Assembly (NCBI GenBank): GCA_000149225.2
Contig: CM000691.1
Span: 868,001-932,000 of the forward strand
Reading direction: 5' to 3'
DNA length: 64,000 bases
Source of the DNA: Lachancea kluyveri NRRL Y-12651
Lineage: Eukaryota > Ascomycota > Saccharomycetes > Saccharomycetales > Saccharomycetaceae
Shown here: piece by piece, positions 16,691-28,772 of the stretch
Position numbering within the stretch: the stretch's first letter is position 1
Layout of the letters: every line of letters begins with the position of its first letter
Notes under the pieces: model-generated
Seen by the model: only the letters and a program-made list of their open reading frames with translations
What the model was told of the DNA's origin: nothing
Databases searched by the model: none
Made by a program: the position numbers and the translations under genes

Positions 16691-17271
16691 TTGATTTCCA
16701 CTTACCTCGCATATATAGCCAAATAAAAAAAATTATGTACACTAATAATATTATAGTCCCTGGACATAGTCGATCAAACCAACGTTTTCTGTTGTTTTTT
16801 TTTTTTTCTCGTTTCTACCGTTCTTTTTCTTTTTTCTTGCGAGGATTTGCAACAACATCGAGAACAAAAGACTGTTTGGAGGCTTATAAGTTGTGTAGCA
16901 CACCGTGTTCCATTTCACACACGCACCACAGCATGGTAATGTCCGAGACCGCCGATCGTATCTGTATGAGACAAAGATTTTTGCCAGCGTTTAAACCCCC
17001 CTGTAGGAAACCTTCAGAAGGGTCTAAAACCTCACAATACGTACGTATTGGACATCTTGCATATCTTTTATCTCATCACATTGCCCAGACTGTAAAGAAG
17101 GAGGGAAAGTCCACGTGACTTTATCGCGTATATCGGACGGAACTAAACGATCCCAACAAAAAATTTTCGAGCTTGAATTTTGACGTTTTTGTTTATTTAA
17201 AGAGAGTTATATTCTTACATCCTGTGCCACTCATTCCCGTATATTGACCCTCAATAAAACAAAGATACAGA
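16691..17271. other. Intergenic region between NOP15 and CYB5
   Basis: 581 bases. It carries a T tract at 16796-16806, a perfect 16-bp palindrome at 17035-17050 and a CACGTG at 17112-17117. A 144-codon plus-strand frame (16684-17118) that overlaps the NOP15 stop is open here, but it is low in complexity at its start and resembles no known family. Confidence 0.55.
17035..17050. promoter_or_regulatory. Perfect palindrome CAATACGTACGTATTG upstream of CYB5
   Basis: A 16-bp perfect palindrome 222-237 bases before the CYB5 ATG. It is a candidate site for a dimeric transcription factor; I cannot assign the factor. Confidence 0.5.
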
Positions 17272-17643
17272 ATGTCCAAACTATTCACCTACCAAGAAAT
17301 TGCCGAACACAACACCGAAGGTGATCTATGGATGATCATCGATGGCAAGGTTTACGACTGCACTAAATTTATTGACGAACATCCAGGTGGTGAAGAAGTC
17401 TTGGTCGATCTAGGTGGACAAGATGCTACCGGTCCATTTGCTGATATCGGTCATTCTGACGACGCTATCAAATTGTTGGAGCCATTGTACATTGGTGACC
17501 TTGACAAGGACAGTGAACCAATTAAGAAGGAGGAAAAGGAACCTGCCTCTTCTACCACTGGTGGCGAAGGCAACGGTGTTTTGATTTTGGCTATAATCGC
17601 TGTCTTCCTAGCTATTGCCTACTTCTACATAAACAGCAACTAG
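17272..17643 (+). CDS. CYB5: CYB5, cytochrome b5
   Basis: Encodes 123 residues. Cytochrome b5 is an ER-membrane electron carrier supporting sterol and lipid desaturation. The heme domain shows the HPGG signature (FIDEHPGGEEVL, about residues 36-47) with the first heme-ligand histidine, and a second at GHSDDA (about 62-67). An acidic/lysine linker is followed by a C-terminal tail anchor (about 101-119, GVLILAIIAVFLAIAYFYI), ending INSN. Size matches S. cerevisiae Cyb5 (120). Codon use is strongly biased, implying high expression. Position matches YNL111C. Confidence 0.97.
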   Translation: MSKLFTYQEIAEHNTEGDLWMIIDGKVYDCTKFIDEHPGGEEVLVDLGGQDATGPFADIGHSDDAIKLLEPLYIGDLDKDSEPIKKEEKEPASSTTGGEGNGVLILAIIAVFLAIAYFYINSN

Positions 17644-18302
17644 ATCGGGCGCTAATCTATTCTCTTCTGCTTTGAAGAGGAGCCCTCATTATCCTTTCCT
17701 TTTTTATTGGTTTATTTATTGATATATATATATATGTATACTACCGCGAAGACGTTTCATAAAACTTTTTATTGCTTAAAGGATGCCTGCTCGTTCCCCT
17801 GCTTTCTTGTGTCGATCGGTAGAGCGATACCACGATTCTGATACACCTTATTGTACGCAACCGATAAAGCAGACTCTGATACTAGGAATGGTGGAGAAGT
17901 GATTGCCACGAAAATAACACTATTATGACAACCTGCTTAAACGAGCAGCATCGCATCGGAGGCTGATCTCAGATAAGGCCACACGACACGTTAGTTGAGG
18001 GGGAGGAGGCCGGCAGGCGAACGAAAGGAAGGACATACAGCTCTGGCCAACCGTTCTCATTAGGAATAAACACGTTCCTTAAGGCTGTACACGGTGGGCT
18101 TTGGATATAAATCGGTACGCTTTAATCTTGATGCAACAGATACCGATGTCAATCAAATAATCTGATATTGTATATCATCATCATTATAGACGAAATAGAA
18201 GGAAGTGAAACTTCTTTTGATGTGCTCTTTTTTTTTTTTTAAAGAAACCTCTCCAAAGGATCATCTACGTGTAGGATATTGTTGCAAAGAGAGACTTATG
18301 CA
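17644..18302. other. Intergenic region between CYB5 and CEX1
   Basis: 659 bases with a (TA) run at about 17722-17734 and a T tract at 18229-18240. The middle section (about 17940-18060) is moderately GC-rich. I found no coding frame, tRNA or assignable RNA motif. Confidence 0.5.
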
Positions 18303-20555
18303 ATGAATTTTTTATTCAAGTCTATCTCTAGCTTCCAGTTTCCTTATACGTTGGAACAGGATCTCATCCACTCTACACCCTTTTGGCAAGTACAAAACGG
18401 TACACGTAAATCTGATTCGCTTCCGGTAACCATCTACACACACACGAAACAGCAACCAGTCGACCACAACGTTGAAGCTCTCGTCGCCAATGCAGTGCAC
18501 AAATCTAAGGTCTTGAAACTGCCTGGCTTGGTACGTGTTATTGATGTTATTGATTCAGACCAGACGGTTGTGTATATTGTTACTGAACGGGTCCGGCCTC
18601 TGCCATTGGATGAATTGTCTAGATTCAGCCAAGATGCGATCAACTTGGGTATCTATCAATTGGTCAATGCTCTACAAGTTTTGCACGAACAAGCTAAAGT
18701 TGTTCTAGGTACCCTTGCTCCCGGCAGCATATACATTAACGAACGTGGTGAATGGTGTCTCTTTGGTTTGGAGTTGTGTTCCTCAAAAAACGATCTGTTC
18801 CATCTGAAGCAGTACTCATCGACCTATGCCTCCACAGTAAGACGTTCGGATTTAGAAGTCGACTTGAACGATTCTTTGCAGATCGACTCGATTTTATTAT
18901 CCTGCCTCATTAAAAAGCTGCTACATCATGTACCAGGCCCTTGGAATCCGCTGGTCCAAGGCCTTTCACGAGGCAAATTGACCATTGCACAATTTCAAAC
19001 AAAATCAAAGGCAACCCCGCAATTTCAATCTCCGTTGATATCGATCTTCCAAGATTTACAGGAATTACACATCAAGGATCCCCAAGGTAAAATGGTCATA
19101 ATGTCAGATCTGCAAAGAATCGTAATGGACAACAGAGGTATTCTCAATAACTGTACGCCGGGACTCGTGGACGGCTTGATTATTCCGGAATTGGCACAAT
19201 GCATCACCACGCTCATTTCGTCACAGCAACCCTCTATTACTGGCTTTACAAATGTCGTTCCATTCTTGGCCACAATCTTGGAATTGACATGCTCTGCCTC
19301 TCCTGCAATGCTGTCAGAGTCTACTTTTGAAAAGTATATCAAGCCTTTGATTTTCGAAAATTTCAAGATTACTGACAGACAGCTCCGGTTTTTATTATTG
19401 GTGTACTTCCCAGGATACATTAATAAATTGACAAATTCTGAGATTTCTGAAAAGATTTTCCAATACTTCCTTCAAGGTTTGGCTGACACAGACGTTACTT
19501 TGCGTTTACAAACATTGAAAAAAATTCCTCATGTTGCTACCAAGATCTCTGAACGCCAATTGAACAACGATTTACTGAGGTACTTGGCAAAGACCCAAAT
19601 CGATTCAGACGTACAGGTGCGTGTATGGACTATTTTAATTATTTCGGAGATCTCTTCAAAACTTTCTTCGTCTGCAAGTAGAGCGGGGATACTGTCTACT
19701 GCATTTACCAAGTCTTTAAAAGACCCTGATGTTAAACCAAGACTGGCTGCTTTGTACGGTTTGGAAAAGGCTCTCGATCTGTTTGATGCAAAAACTATTG
19801 CCACTAAGATCTTGACTGTGATTGCCCCTAGCTTATTGGATAAAAATATAACCGTCAGGACAAGAGCAAGGGTTTTGTTTGATTTATACCTGTCTAAACT
19901 CGAAGAAGAAGCTAAAACAATCACCGCTGCTAAAGATGACGCTGATGATGTTGATTTTGATACAGTTATTAGAGATAACGGTGAAGATGTACTAGTAAAA
20001 GAATTTTTGGATAACTTGAAAATCTCATCACCTGGCCCCGTTGTAGTTCCCAAGGACGAGATGAACGATAGTGCCACTGCTATCGCCACTGAAAACGATG
20101 CTTGGGATACAGGTGACGATGTTAATGATAATTGGGGTAGTGTAACTGGTGACCACGATGGATGGGATGACGGTGAATCTTCCTTCGATAAGAAAGCTAC
20201 TGATTCCAGCACTGGTGATGAAAATGTGAAAATCAAAAAATCTGGGAATGATGACTTGAACAACGACAATGAAAAGGATCTTGGTTGGAAGGGATCGAAA
20301 CCTAAGACGGGTAATGTTAGGATCCAGAAATCATGGAATGATGAGTTAAATGAAGATGATTGGAACTCTTCTTGGCACAATCCCAAACCTACAAAGACCC
20401 TAGCTAAACCTTCAAATGGAACAAAGAGAGCTATCCTTGCCAAACGGAACACGCCAATTTTCAGCAAATCGACTACGAACTATAAGGACAAGCCTAAGCA
20501 TTCCACCAATGATTTCGAAGAGGAAGATGCTGACGGCTGGGGGGAAGCATGGTGA
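18303..20555 (+). CDS. CEX1: CEX1, cytoplasmic tRNA-export factor (Scy1-like pseudokinase)
   Basis: Encodes 750 residues from the ATG at 18303; the frame is open a few codons further up but only with TTG. Cex1 collects tRNAs at the cytoplasmic face of the nuclear pore and hands them to eEF1A; it also has a role in vesicle coats. The N-terminal half is a degenerate kinase fold (GTRKSDSLPVTIY; KVVLGTL; GEWCLFGLELCSS), without the catalytic HRD and DFG motifs. HEAT-like repeats follow (about residues 320-540, for example DVTLRLQTLKKIPH and KSLKDPDVKPRLAALYGLEK). The tail is acidic with several W-D/N repeats and ends DGWGEAW. Length equals S. cerevisiae Cex1 (761). Position matches YOR112W. Confidence 0.95.
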   Translation: MNFLFKSISSFQFPYTLEQDLIHSTPFWQVQNGTRKSDSLPVTIYTHTKQQPVDHNVEALVANAVHKSKVLKLPGLVRVIDVIDSDQTVVYIVTERVRPLPLDELSRFSQDAINLGIYQLVNALQVLHEQAKVVLGTLAPGSIYINERGEWCLFGLELCSSKNDLFHLKQYSSTYASTVRRSDLEVDLNDSLQIDSILLSCLIKKLLHHVPGPWNPLVQGLSRGKLTIAQFQTKSKATPQFQSPLISIFQDLQELHIKDPQGKMVIMSDLQRIVMDNRGILNNCTPGLVDGLIIPELAQCITTLISSQQPSITGFTNVVPFLATILELTCSASPAMLSESTFEKYIKPLIFENFKITDRQLRFLLLVYFPGYINKLTNSEISEKIFQYFLQGLADTDVTLRLQTLKKIPHVATKISERQLNNDLLRYLAKTQIDSDVQVRVWTILIISEISSKLSSSASRAGILSTAFTKSLKDPDVKPRLAALYGLEKALDLFDAKTIATKILTVIAPSLLDKNITVRTRARVLFDLYLSKLEEEAKTITAAKDDADDVDFDTVIRDNGEDVLVKEFLDNLKISSPGPVVVPKDEMNDSATAIATENDAWDTGDDVNDNWGSVTGDHDGWDDGESSFDKKATDSSTGDENVKIKKSGNDDLNNDNEKDLGWKGSKPKTGNVRIQKSWNDELNEDDWNSSWHNPKPTKTLAKPSNGTKRAILAKRNTPIFSKSTTNYKDKPKHSTNDFEEEDADGWGEAW

Positions 20556-20828
20556 TTATACAAAATAACATTATAGAAGTACTCTTGTACTTTACTCCAA
20601 ATGAAGGTAATAAATATCAAAAAGCTTACTAGTCTACGCACGTGCATTTTTTTTACAAAATACTTGTATAGAATGATGTTAATAGAACAATTATATCTAG
20701 TGTCGATTATAAGCGGCACTCCTTTATAAACCTTTTACGCCTCTCATATTATCGAGAGAAGTGTTTACAAATAATTTACAAACTTAGGAAGGAGGAATAA
20801 AATAGCAAAAGTGTTAGAACTGAATAAC

Positions 20829-23636
<2,808 letters not shown>

Positions 23637-24032
23637 TTACATCTCCCTGATTCTTTGAGTAAATTTGTCTTCCACGGCATCACACATATCCATCAAGTCT
23701 TGCAAACCCTTCTGCAAAGCTTCCACGGCAGTAATCTTACCATATGTTTGGATTCTTACATTCAACAGATTTTCAGAAGGATGCGGGATAGAGTAACCAC
23801 AAAATTCGACTTCAGGGTTCTTCATGATAATATAACGCAAAGCATTACCTAATGTATGGTCTTCTTCACTAATCTGAAAAGAAGCACTGGTGCCGTCATC
23901 CGATGTAGCTTGAGGTAATAGTTTGATCTTTTCTCTGTCTGGTTCTTCCTCTTCTTCTTCCTGAATCATGTCAACATCCTGCGTCTCTTGTGCATGTTCC
24001 TCCTGTAGTTGTTTCTTTTCCTCTGTAGTCAT
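23637..24032 (-). CDS. RPC19: RPC19, AC19 subunit shared by RNA polymerases I and III
   Basis: Encodes 131 residues. AC19 pairs with AC40 to form the alpha-like assembly platform of Pol I and Pol III. An acidic N-terminus is followed by the alpha motif FQISEEDHTLGNALRYIIMKNPEVEF (about residues 51-76) and GYSIPHPSENLLNVRIQT. Length is near S. cerevisiae (142). The ATG is at 24030-24032. An RRPE element (GAAAAATTTTTC) lies at 24145-24156, with GAGATGAG (one change from PAC) just before it. Position matches YNL113W. Confidence 0.96.
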   Translation of the reverse strand: MTTEEKKQLQEEHAQETQDVDMIQEEEEEEPDREKIKLLPQATSDDGTSASFQISEEDHTLGNALRYIIMKNPEVEFCGYSIPHPSENLLNVRIQTYGKITAVEALQKGLQDLMDMCDAVEDKFTQRIREM

Positions 24033-24884
24033 TGTGTGTGTGATGTGTATTTTTAATTGTTGACTCGCTGATCAGCAGTCTTGTTGGTTATTAGATTGAC
24101 AAACAACGACGAGTTTCTTCTTTGTCGAGATGAGATGCCTGCTGGAAAAATTTTTCAAGGCGGCAGAACATCAAGAAAAAAAGAAATGGGAACAGCCATC
24201 ATAAAGCACGACTACGGATCATCGACTGGGCGGCTAAAAAGACGTTCCCAGCGGCAAAAGATCATTTGTTTAAACCTTCTACCAACTACAACACATAAAA
24301 GCCCATGAATGCAAGATAGAGAGTGCAAAAGGGTTTATGGAATGCTCTGGAGGTGTCCTGGAGGTTACCGACTCACACTGACGTTGGAGTTAATTTGAAG
24401 TGCATCGATCAGAGCTGGGTTTCCACGGACTCCTCTTCAGTCGTATACCCACTGGTTTGATTAGAATCGGTTAAAGTACTAGCTTGGAAGTGCTGGTACA
24501 CGCAAATCGAAACTTTTAAGTCAACTAGCTGCTCTCTCCTATTGCTGTGTGTGTGCTCTAATATCACATGACTAAACGTTACCCTGTCTTCGAGGGGGTG
24601 GGGGAGGGGGCGGTTGGCCGCCACATCCCCTTGAAAGCAATGGGAAAAAAATACTGGGTGGGCGAAAGAGCGTAAGAACGTCGATAGGCCCTTTGCACGT
24701 CTGCAAGACACGAAAAGAAACGAACATTATCGAATAGTCGAAACAAGAACTTAACACAAGAGGGAACAGCAATTGACTTTAACCCTTCTCTTTGATATCC
24801 TTCCTCTGTTGCCCTGCGTACTTGTGAACGAAAAAAAAAAAGATTCACGCAAAAAAAAAAAAACACCAACAAATAACAACTCAC
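24033..24884. other. Divergent promoter region between RPC19 and AZF1
   Basis: 852 bases without a supported gene. It holds the RPC19 RRPE (24145-24156), two AAAAGAAA motifs (24179-24186 and 24713-24720) matching the published Azf1 target sequence, and a G-rich tract at 24594-24613 with three runs of five G. Two A tracts precede AZF1. Confidence 0.7.
24594..24613 (+). promoter_or_regulatory. G-rich tract upstream of AZF1
   Basis: Three G5 runs separated by single bases, then a GG pair. It could form a G-quadruplex on the plus strand and contains repeated AGGGG/GGGGA sequences like stress-response or Mig1-type sites. Function is not shown. Confidence 0.5.
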
Positions 24885-27344
24885 ATGGATTCCGCATTGA
24901 CAGCAGTGAACAGCAGTACACCTACTTCAGCATCCTCGAAATCTAATATTCAGAAAGCACAAGATACTTCAGCAGCAAATAACCTAAGGAACACCTACTA
25001 TTTAGACATGGATCACGGCGAAAAGAACAATCAAAACAATAGAAACGGTTCCGCTGGTGGTCAACCGCAACAGCAGCATCAACAGCCTCAGGTCCCACCG
25101 GCTAGCGCTGTAATGCCTCCACCACACCAACAGCCTAGAGCTGATTCTTTATCGATGTATACTAATTTCGCTGCTCCAAGGCTCTCTACCGATTCCTCCA
25201 TTTCCTCGTTCTTAAATATTAATGATAATCAGCAACAGGGACAACAACCGAATCAGCAAGGCCAGCAGACAGGTCAACAGCAGGCGCCAGATATTTCCTC
25301 TTATGGCAGAGGGTATTCCATCATCAACAATCTGTTCACCGGTGGCCCATCCACAGGGCATCCCGGCTCTACTTCCAACGTTTCCACTTCTGGTCCTGAA
25401 GCGGGCCAGTTCACCACAGCTAGAAGGCAAAGTGAGCAGTTAGAGCCCTTTATGCCACGCTTTAAGACTCCGATATTTTCTTCTGGTAGATCGGGCTCCA
25501 CGATACATGCTCCTGCACCACCACCACCGGCAGGTTCGAGTGGTAGAGGTGACTCTATCTCTATGGGGGGTAGTGGTAGTGGTGGTGGTGGTGGTAAACG
25601 TAATTCCATATTTTTTGGTAGTGCTGATGCTCCAGAACTGGAGTTTTTCAACCCTTCGAAAAGAGATTCAATGATGATGAAACCTCCTAGCGTTGCACCC
25701 TTAAAGTCTGTGAGCAATTCGGCTGCAGGTACAGCAGGTGCTGCGAATGCCTCAGGACAAGGAAATGATGACTTGGATGCTCTGTTCAATTCGAGTTATT
25801 CGAGGAAAAATTCAATTAAATTTGCGCCTGAAGACTTTGATTTTCAATTTAAGAGGAGAGATTCTTCTGTAAGAGCAACGCTTGATAACAACAACTATAT
25901 TCCAGGTCCTCCACCGAGTCAAAAGAACAAAGATGAGGCTATATCTCCAATTGACAAACCAGACGACGATGTTGAAGCACGAATCCACAAGCATCTATCT
26001 CCATTGGTTCACACCAAAGAGGAAGGTAACCAAAACCAGCGTCAAAGTCCTCTTCAAGATCTCAGGTCATCAGGAAAGGGCAAAAAACGGGCGGCTTCGA
26101 CAACGAGAAATGATTTAAAGAAAAAGAAGAAACAAGTTGCCAAAAAGGAACAAACCGTCGCCACGAACTCTTCGACACCAACGCCGCCATCTTCTGTGAA
26201 TGGGGGTACGGTGGTCACTACGTCGCCATCGCAGCAGATTAAACCTGAATCCGTGAAAAACCTGATACATTTACTCGAACCAAAGGATGCGACGGTTACA
26301 GAAGATGGAAGACCTCTGCTAGGTGCTACAAAAGTTGATCAATTGATGTTGGTAATCCAGGCTCGCAAAAAGGGAGTTACTGATAAGGTCCCACGCTCTG
26401 CAGATGGTTCTCTGATGATTGAAGACACGCCCTCCTTAATCCCACCACCCAGTGAGCTAGTTGGTGGTGTAGAAAAGCCCAAGGCGCGTGGCGTAAAACA
26501 GCATGAATGCCCTTATTGTCATAAATGTTTTACACAATCAACACATCTAGAGGTTCACGTCAGGTCCCATATTGGCTACAAGCCGTTTCAATGTGAGTAT
26601 TGTGGTAAACGCTTTACTCAAGGTGGTAATTTGAGAACGCATACAAGATTGCACACTGGCGAAAAGCCGTATTCTTGTGAAAAATGTGGCAAACGTTTTT
26701 CACGTAAAGGTAATTTAGCCGCGCATATGTTGACTCACGAGAATTTGAAACCTTACCACTGCAAATTGGACGGCTGTAGTAAGAGTTTTACACAACTAGG
26801 TAATTTGAAGGCCCATCAGAACAGGTTCCATTTGCAAACTTTAAATCAATTAACTCAAAGACTAGCTGAGATGGATCCCAACGAAAATATCGACCCTGAT
26901 GAAAGAGCACTGTTAGATTATTTTGCCAATTTATACAAGAATTCGAATAGGGGAATCAGGGGCAGAGGTAAGGGTAATACCAATGTTAGACCTTCGTCTA
27001 CGCCTGTTACACCGAAATCTACTGATAAACCAGATGATGATCACACCAGTGCTGTTGCGGCGAAAGCCTTAGGCGCAATCAAACCTGCAGATTCCGTACC
27101 AGAATTGAATTATAATTTGTACACTAATACCTCACCTGCTGAGAATGGTTCTAGTGGTGCTCAAGATACTACCGCAAACGAATTCACCTTTTCATTGGGA
27201 GATCACGACAAAAACCAAGAGGAAGTAGGCAGTAGTATTTCAGGTAGCCATGCACCAGCTTTCGGCAGTCGGAGAAATAATCCAGGGGACGCATCATCAG
27301 GTCGCTCAGAGGTTCAATTTAAGAATATTAGTTACCAAAGTTAG
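24885..27344 (+). CDS. AZF1: AZF1, C2H2 zinc-finger transcription factor
   Basis: Encodes 819 residues. Four consecutive C2H2 fingers lie at about residues 540-649: HECPYCHKCF..., FQCEYCGKRF..., YSCEKCGKRF..., YHCKLDGCSKSF... with TGEKPY-type linkers. This arrangement and the surrounding sequence match Azf1, a glucose-dependent activator of carbon- and energy-metabolism genes (CLN3) and, in glycerol medium, of cell-wall genes. The rest is low-complexity: Q-rich (about 60-130), a Gly/Ser run near 225-240, and basic Lys-rich segments (about 390-425) that could be nuclear localisation signals. S. cerevisiae Azf1 is longer (about 914). Start at the ATG at 24885 preceded by A tracts. Position matches YOR113W. 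Confidence 0.94.
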   Translation: MDSALTAVNSSTPTSASSKSNIQKAQDTSAANNLRNTYYLDMDHGEKNNQNNRNGSAGGQPQQQHQQPQVPPASAVMPPPHQQPRADSLSMYTNFAAPRLSTDSSISSFLNINDNQQQGQQPNQQGQQTGQQQAPDISSYGRGYSIINNLFTGGPSTGHPGSTSNVSTSGPEAGQFTTARRQSEQLEPFMPRFKTPIFSSGRSGSTIHAPAPPPPAGSSGRGDSISMGGSGSGGGGGKRNSIFFGSADAPELEFFNPSKRDSMMMKPPSVAPLKSVSNSAAGTAGAANASGQGNDDLDALFNSSYSRKNSIKFAPEDFDFQFKRRDSSVRATLDNNNYIPGPPPSQKNKDEAISPIDKPDDDVEARIHKHLSPLVHTKEEGNQNQRQSPLQDLRSSGKGKKRAASTTRNDLKKKKKQVAKKEQTVATNSSTPTPPSSVNGGTVVTTSPSQQIKPESVKNLIHLLEPKDATVTEDGRPLLGATKVDQLMLVIQARKKGVTDKVPRSADGSLMIEDTPSLIPPPSELVGGVEKPKARGVKQHECPYCHKCFTQSTHLEVHVRSHIGYKPFQCEYCGKRFTQGGNLRTHTRLHTGEKPYSCEKCGKRFSRKGNLAAHMLTHENLKPYHCKLDGCSKSFTQLGNLKAHQNRFHLQTLNQLTQRLAEMDPNENIDPDERALLDYFANLYKNSNRGIRGRGKGNTNVRPSSTPVTPKSTDKPDDDHTSAVAAKALGAIKPADSVPELNYNLYTNTSPAENGSSGAQDTTANEFTFSLGDHDKNQEEVGSSISGSHAPAFGSRRNNPGDASSGRSEVQFKNISYQS

Positions 27345-27861
27345 GTTTAAAAGTGGGAGGGAAAAAAATAAAAGAAGGAAAAAAAACGCGCCTGCACATA
27401 TGTGCTTACATATTTAGTTCGTATACGAATTGTATTATTTTTGTCTAATCCTTTATTCTTGCTCAAGCACGCTTTTTAAGCAATTTGCTTGTTTATATCA
27501 AGACTCATGTTGTGGTGTCTGCAAGACTCACGGAACTGGGAATAGTTACAACTTCCACGTTCGAATGAAGTGAGAGCTACAGTTATTGACTTTACAAATT
27601 CTTTCTAACACATTTTATTATGATGGTAATTGTACATTCTGATAGTTTTGATATCTTCCTATTCTCATTTGTTTACATTTCGTATGATTTGTAGCACGCG
27701 ACGCGAAACTCGATAGTACCTTTGAACCAATGAGGTCCAGATAAAAGTTTTCGCGAGCCTAAAACGTTACGTACAAGTTCACCCCGTAGTGTTCCAATAC
27801 CAACACTACCTGCCCTACTGAAAGACTAAAAGCTAGAACCTTCAACATCCAGCTTCTCTTC
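27345..27861. other. Intergenic region downstream of AZF1
   Basis: 517 bases, A/T-rich near the AZF1 stop. No gene, RNA or distinct element recognised. Confidence 0.55.
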
Positions 27862-28668
27862 ATGAGACCAACACCATATTTCACAGCCCAACTATCCATT
27901 CTGAACATCACTAGTAGAAGGTCATTCGACAAACTTGACAGGACTCCTTCAACAGTGTTTCAATACTATTATCGCTTGCAAACAAAACAACTCCATAAGT
28001 ACAGTCAAGACATTGATTCTCTTGAGTCTATGAATCAAAACAACCCGTTTAGGAGGCAGGTACGAAAAGAATGGGACGCTTTATCCCTAAGTAAGAAACG
28101 TGTATACCATGCACTTTACTTTCACTTTCTGAAGCTGGATTTTCGCAAGCTATCCCAGGAGGAGCTCGCTAAAAGGCTAGAGATTCCCGTTCCCACTTCT
28201 AGTGAATATTTGTTGTTTAGAAATAAATTCAAATCAAAGTTCGACTACATGTGGGAAAAACAATACACAGGGCGACTAGAAATAGAAGTTAAGGTAAGGA
28301 GTGATACTTTTGGTAAATTCAAAATAACTAGGTACGCAACAAAGAAGAAAGAGGACTTAGACTCAATTACAAATTTTACCGAAAGGTTCCAGAAGATGTG
28401 CAGAGAGTGTAAACGCATTTGGAAGGAGAAAGTTAGCGAAGAGCAAAAGGACGAAATCAGATCAAAGTTAAGAGAAAATAGAAAAAAATTTGAATTGCAA
28501 ATGGAGAAAGAAGTTGAGGCATTGGAATCTCTTCAAGAAAATTTAACATGCATATTAGATAAGGACACATTTCATTCCCAAAGAATGCTCGGTGTCGAAA
28601 GGCCAGCTAGCAGAACCACTATTGTTTATGAGAGATTGACGCTTTACTTCTTAAACAAAAAAAAGTAG
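27862..28668 (+). CDS. YOR114W-position protein, HMG-box-like, possibly mitochondrial
   Basis: Encodes 268 residues from the ATG at 27862. I do not recognise it by sequence. The N-terminus (residues 1-25, MRPTPYFTAQLSILNITSRRS) is free of acids and basic, like a mitochondrial presequence. Two stretches look like divergent HMG boxes: about residues 60-105 (FRRQVRKEWDALSLSKKRVYHALY) and about 115-215, with paired aromatic and basic residues and a C-terminal coiled coil (EIRSKLRENRKKFELQMEKEV). Two-box HMG proteins with a presequence are known from mitochondrial DNA packaging (Abf2), but this is only an analogy. Its place between AZF1 and TRS33 matches the uncharacterised YOR114W (294 residues). 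Confidence 0.7.
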   Translation: MRPTPYFTAQLSILNITSRRSFDKLDRTPSTVFQYYYRLQTKQLHKYSQDIDSLESMNQNNPFRRQVRKEWDALSLSKKRVYHALYFHFLKLDFRKLSQEELAKRLEIPVPTSSEYLLFRNKFKSKFDYMWEKQYTGRLEIEVKVRSDTFGKFKITRYATKKKEDLDSITNFTERFQKMCRECKRIWKEKVSEEQKDEIRSKLRENRKKFELQMEKEVEALESLQENLTCILDKDTFHSQRMLGVERPASRTTIVYERLTLYFLNKKK

Positions 28669-28772
28669 ATATTATTTCCTGTCCATTATCTTCTATTACT
28701 TTACTTGCATCTTGTGATTAGGTCGTGCTTTTACATACATATGCATAACGTTTAAGACATTCGCGTACGGTA

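Noticed and set aside
19529-20467. 312-codon minus-strand frame opposite CEX1
   Set aside because: Antisense of a conserved coding region with no family resemblance.
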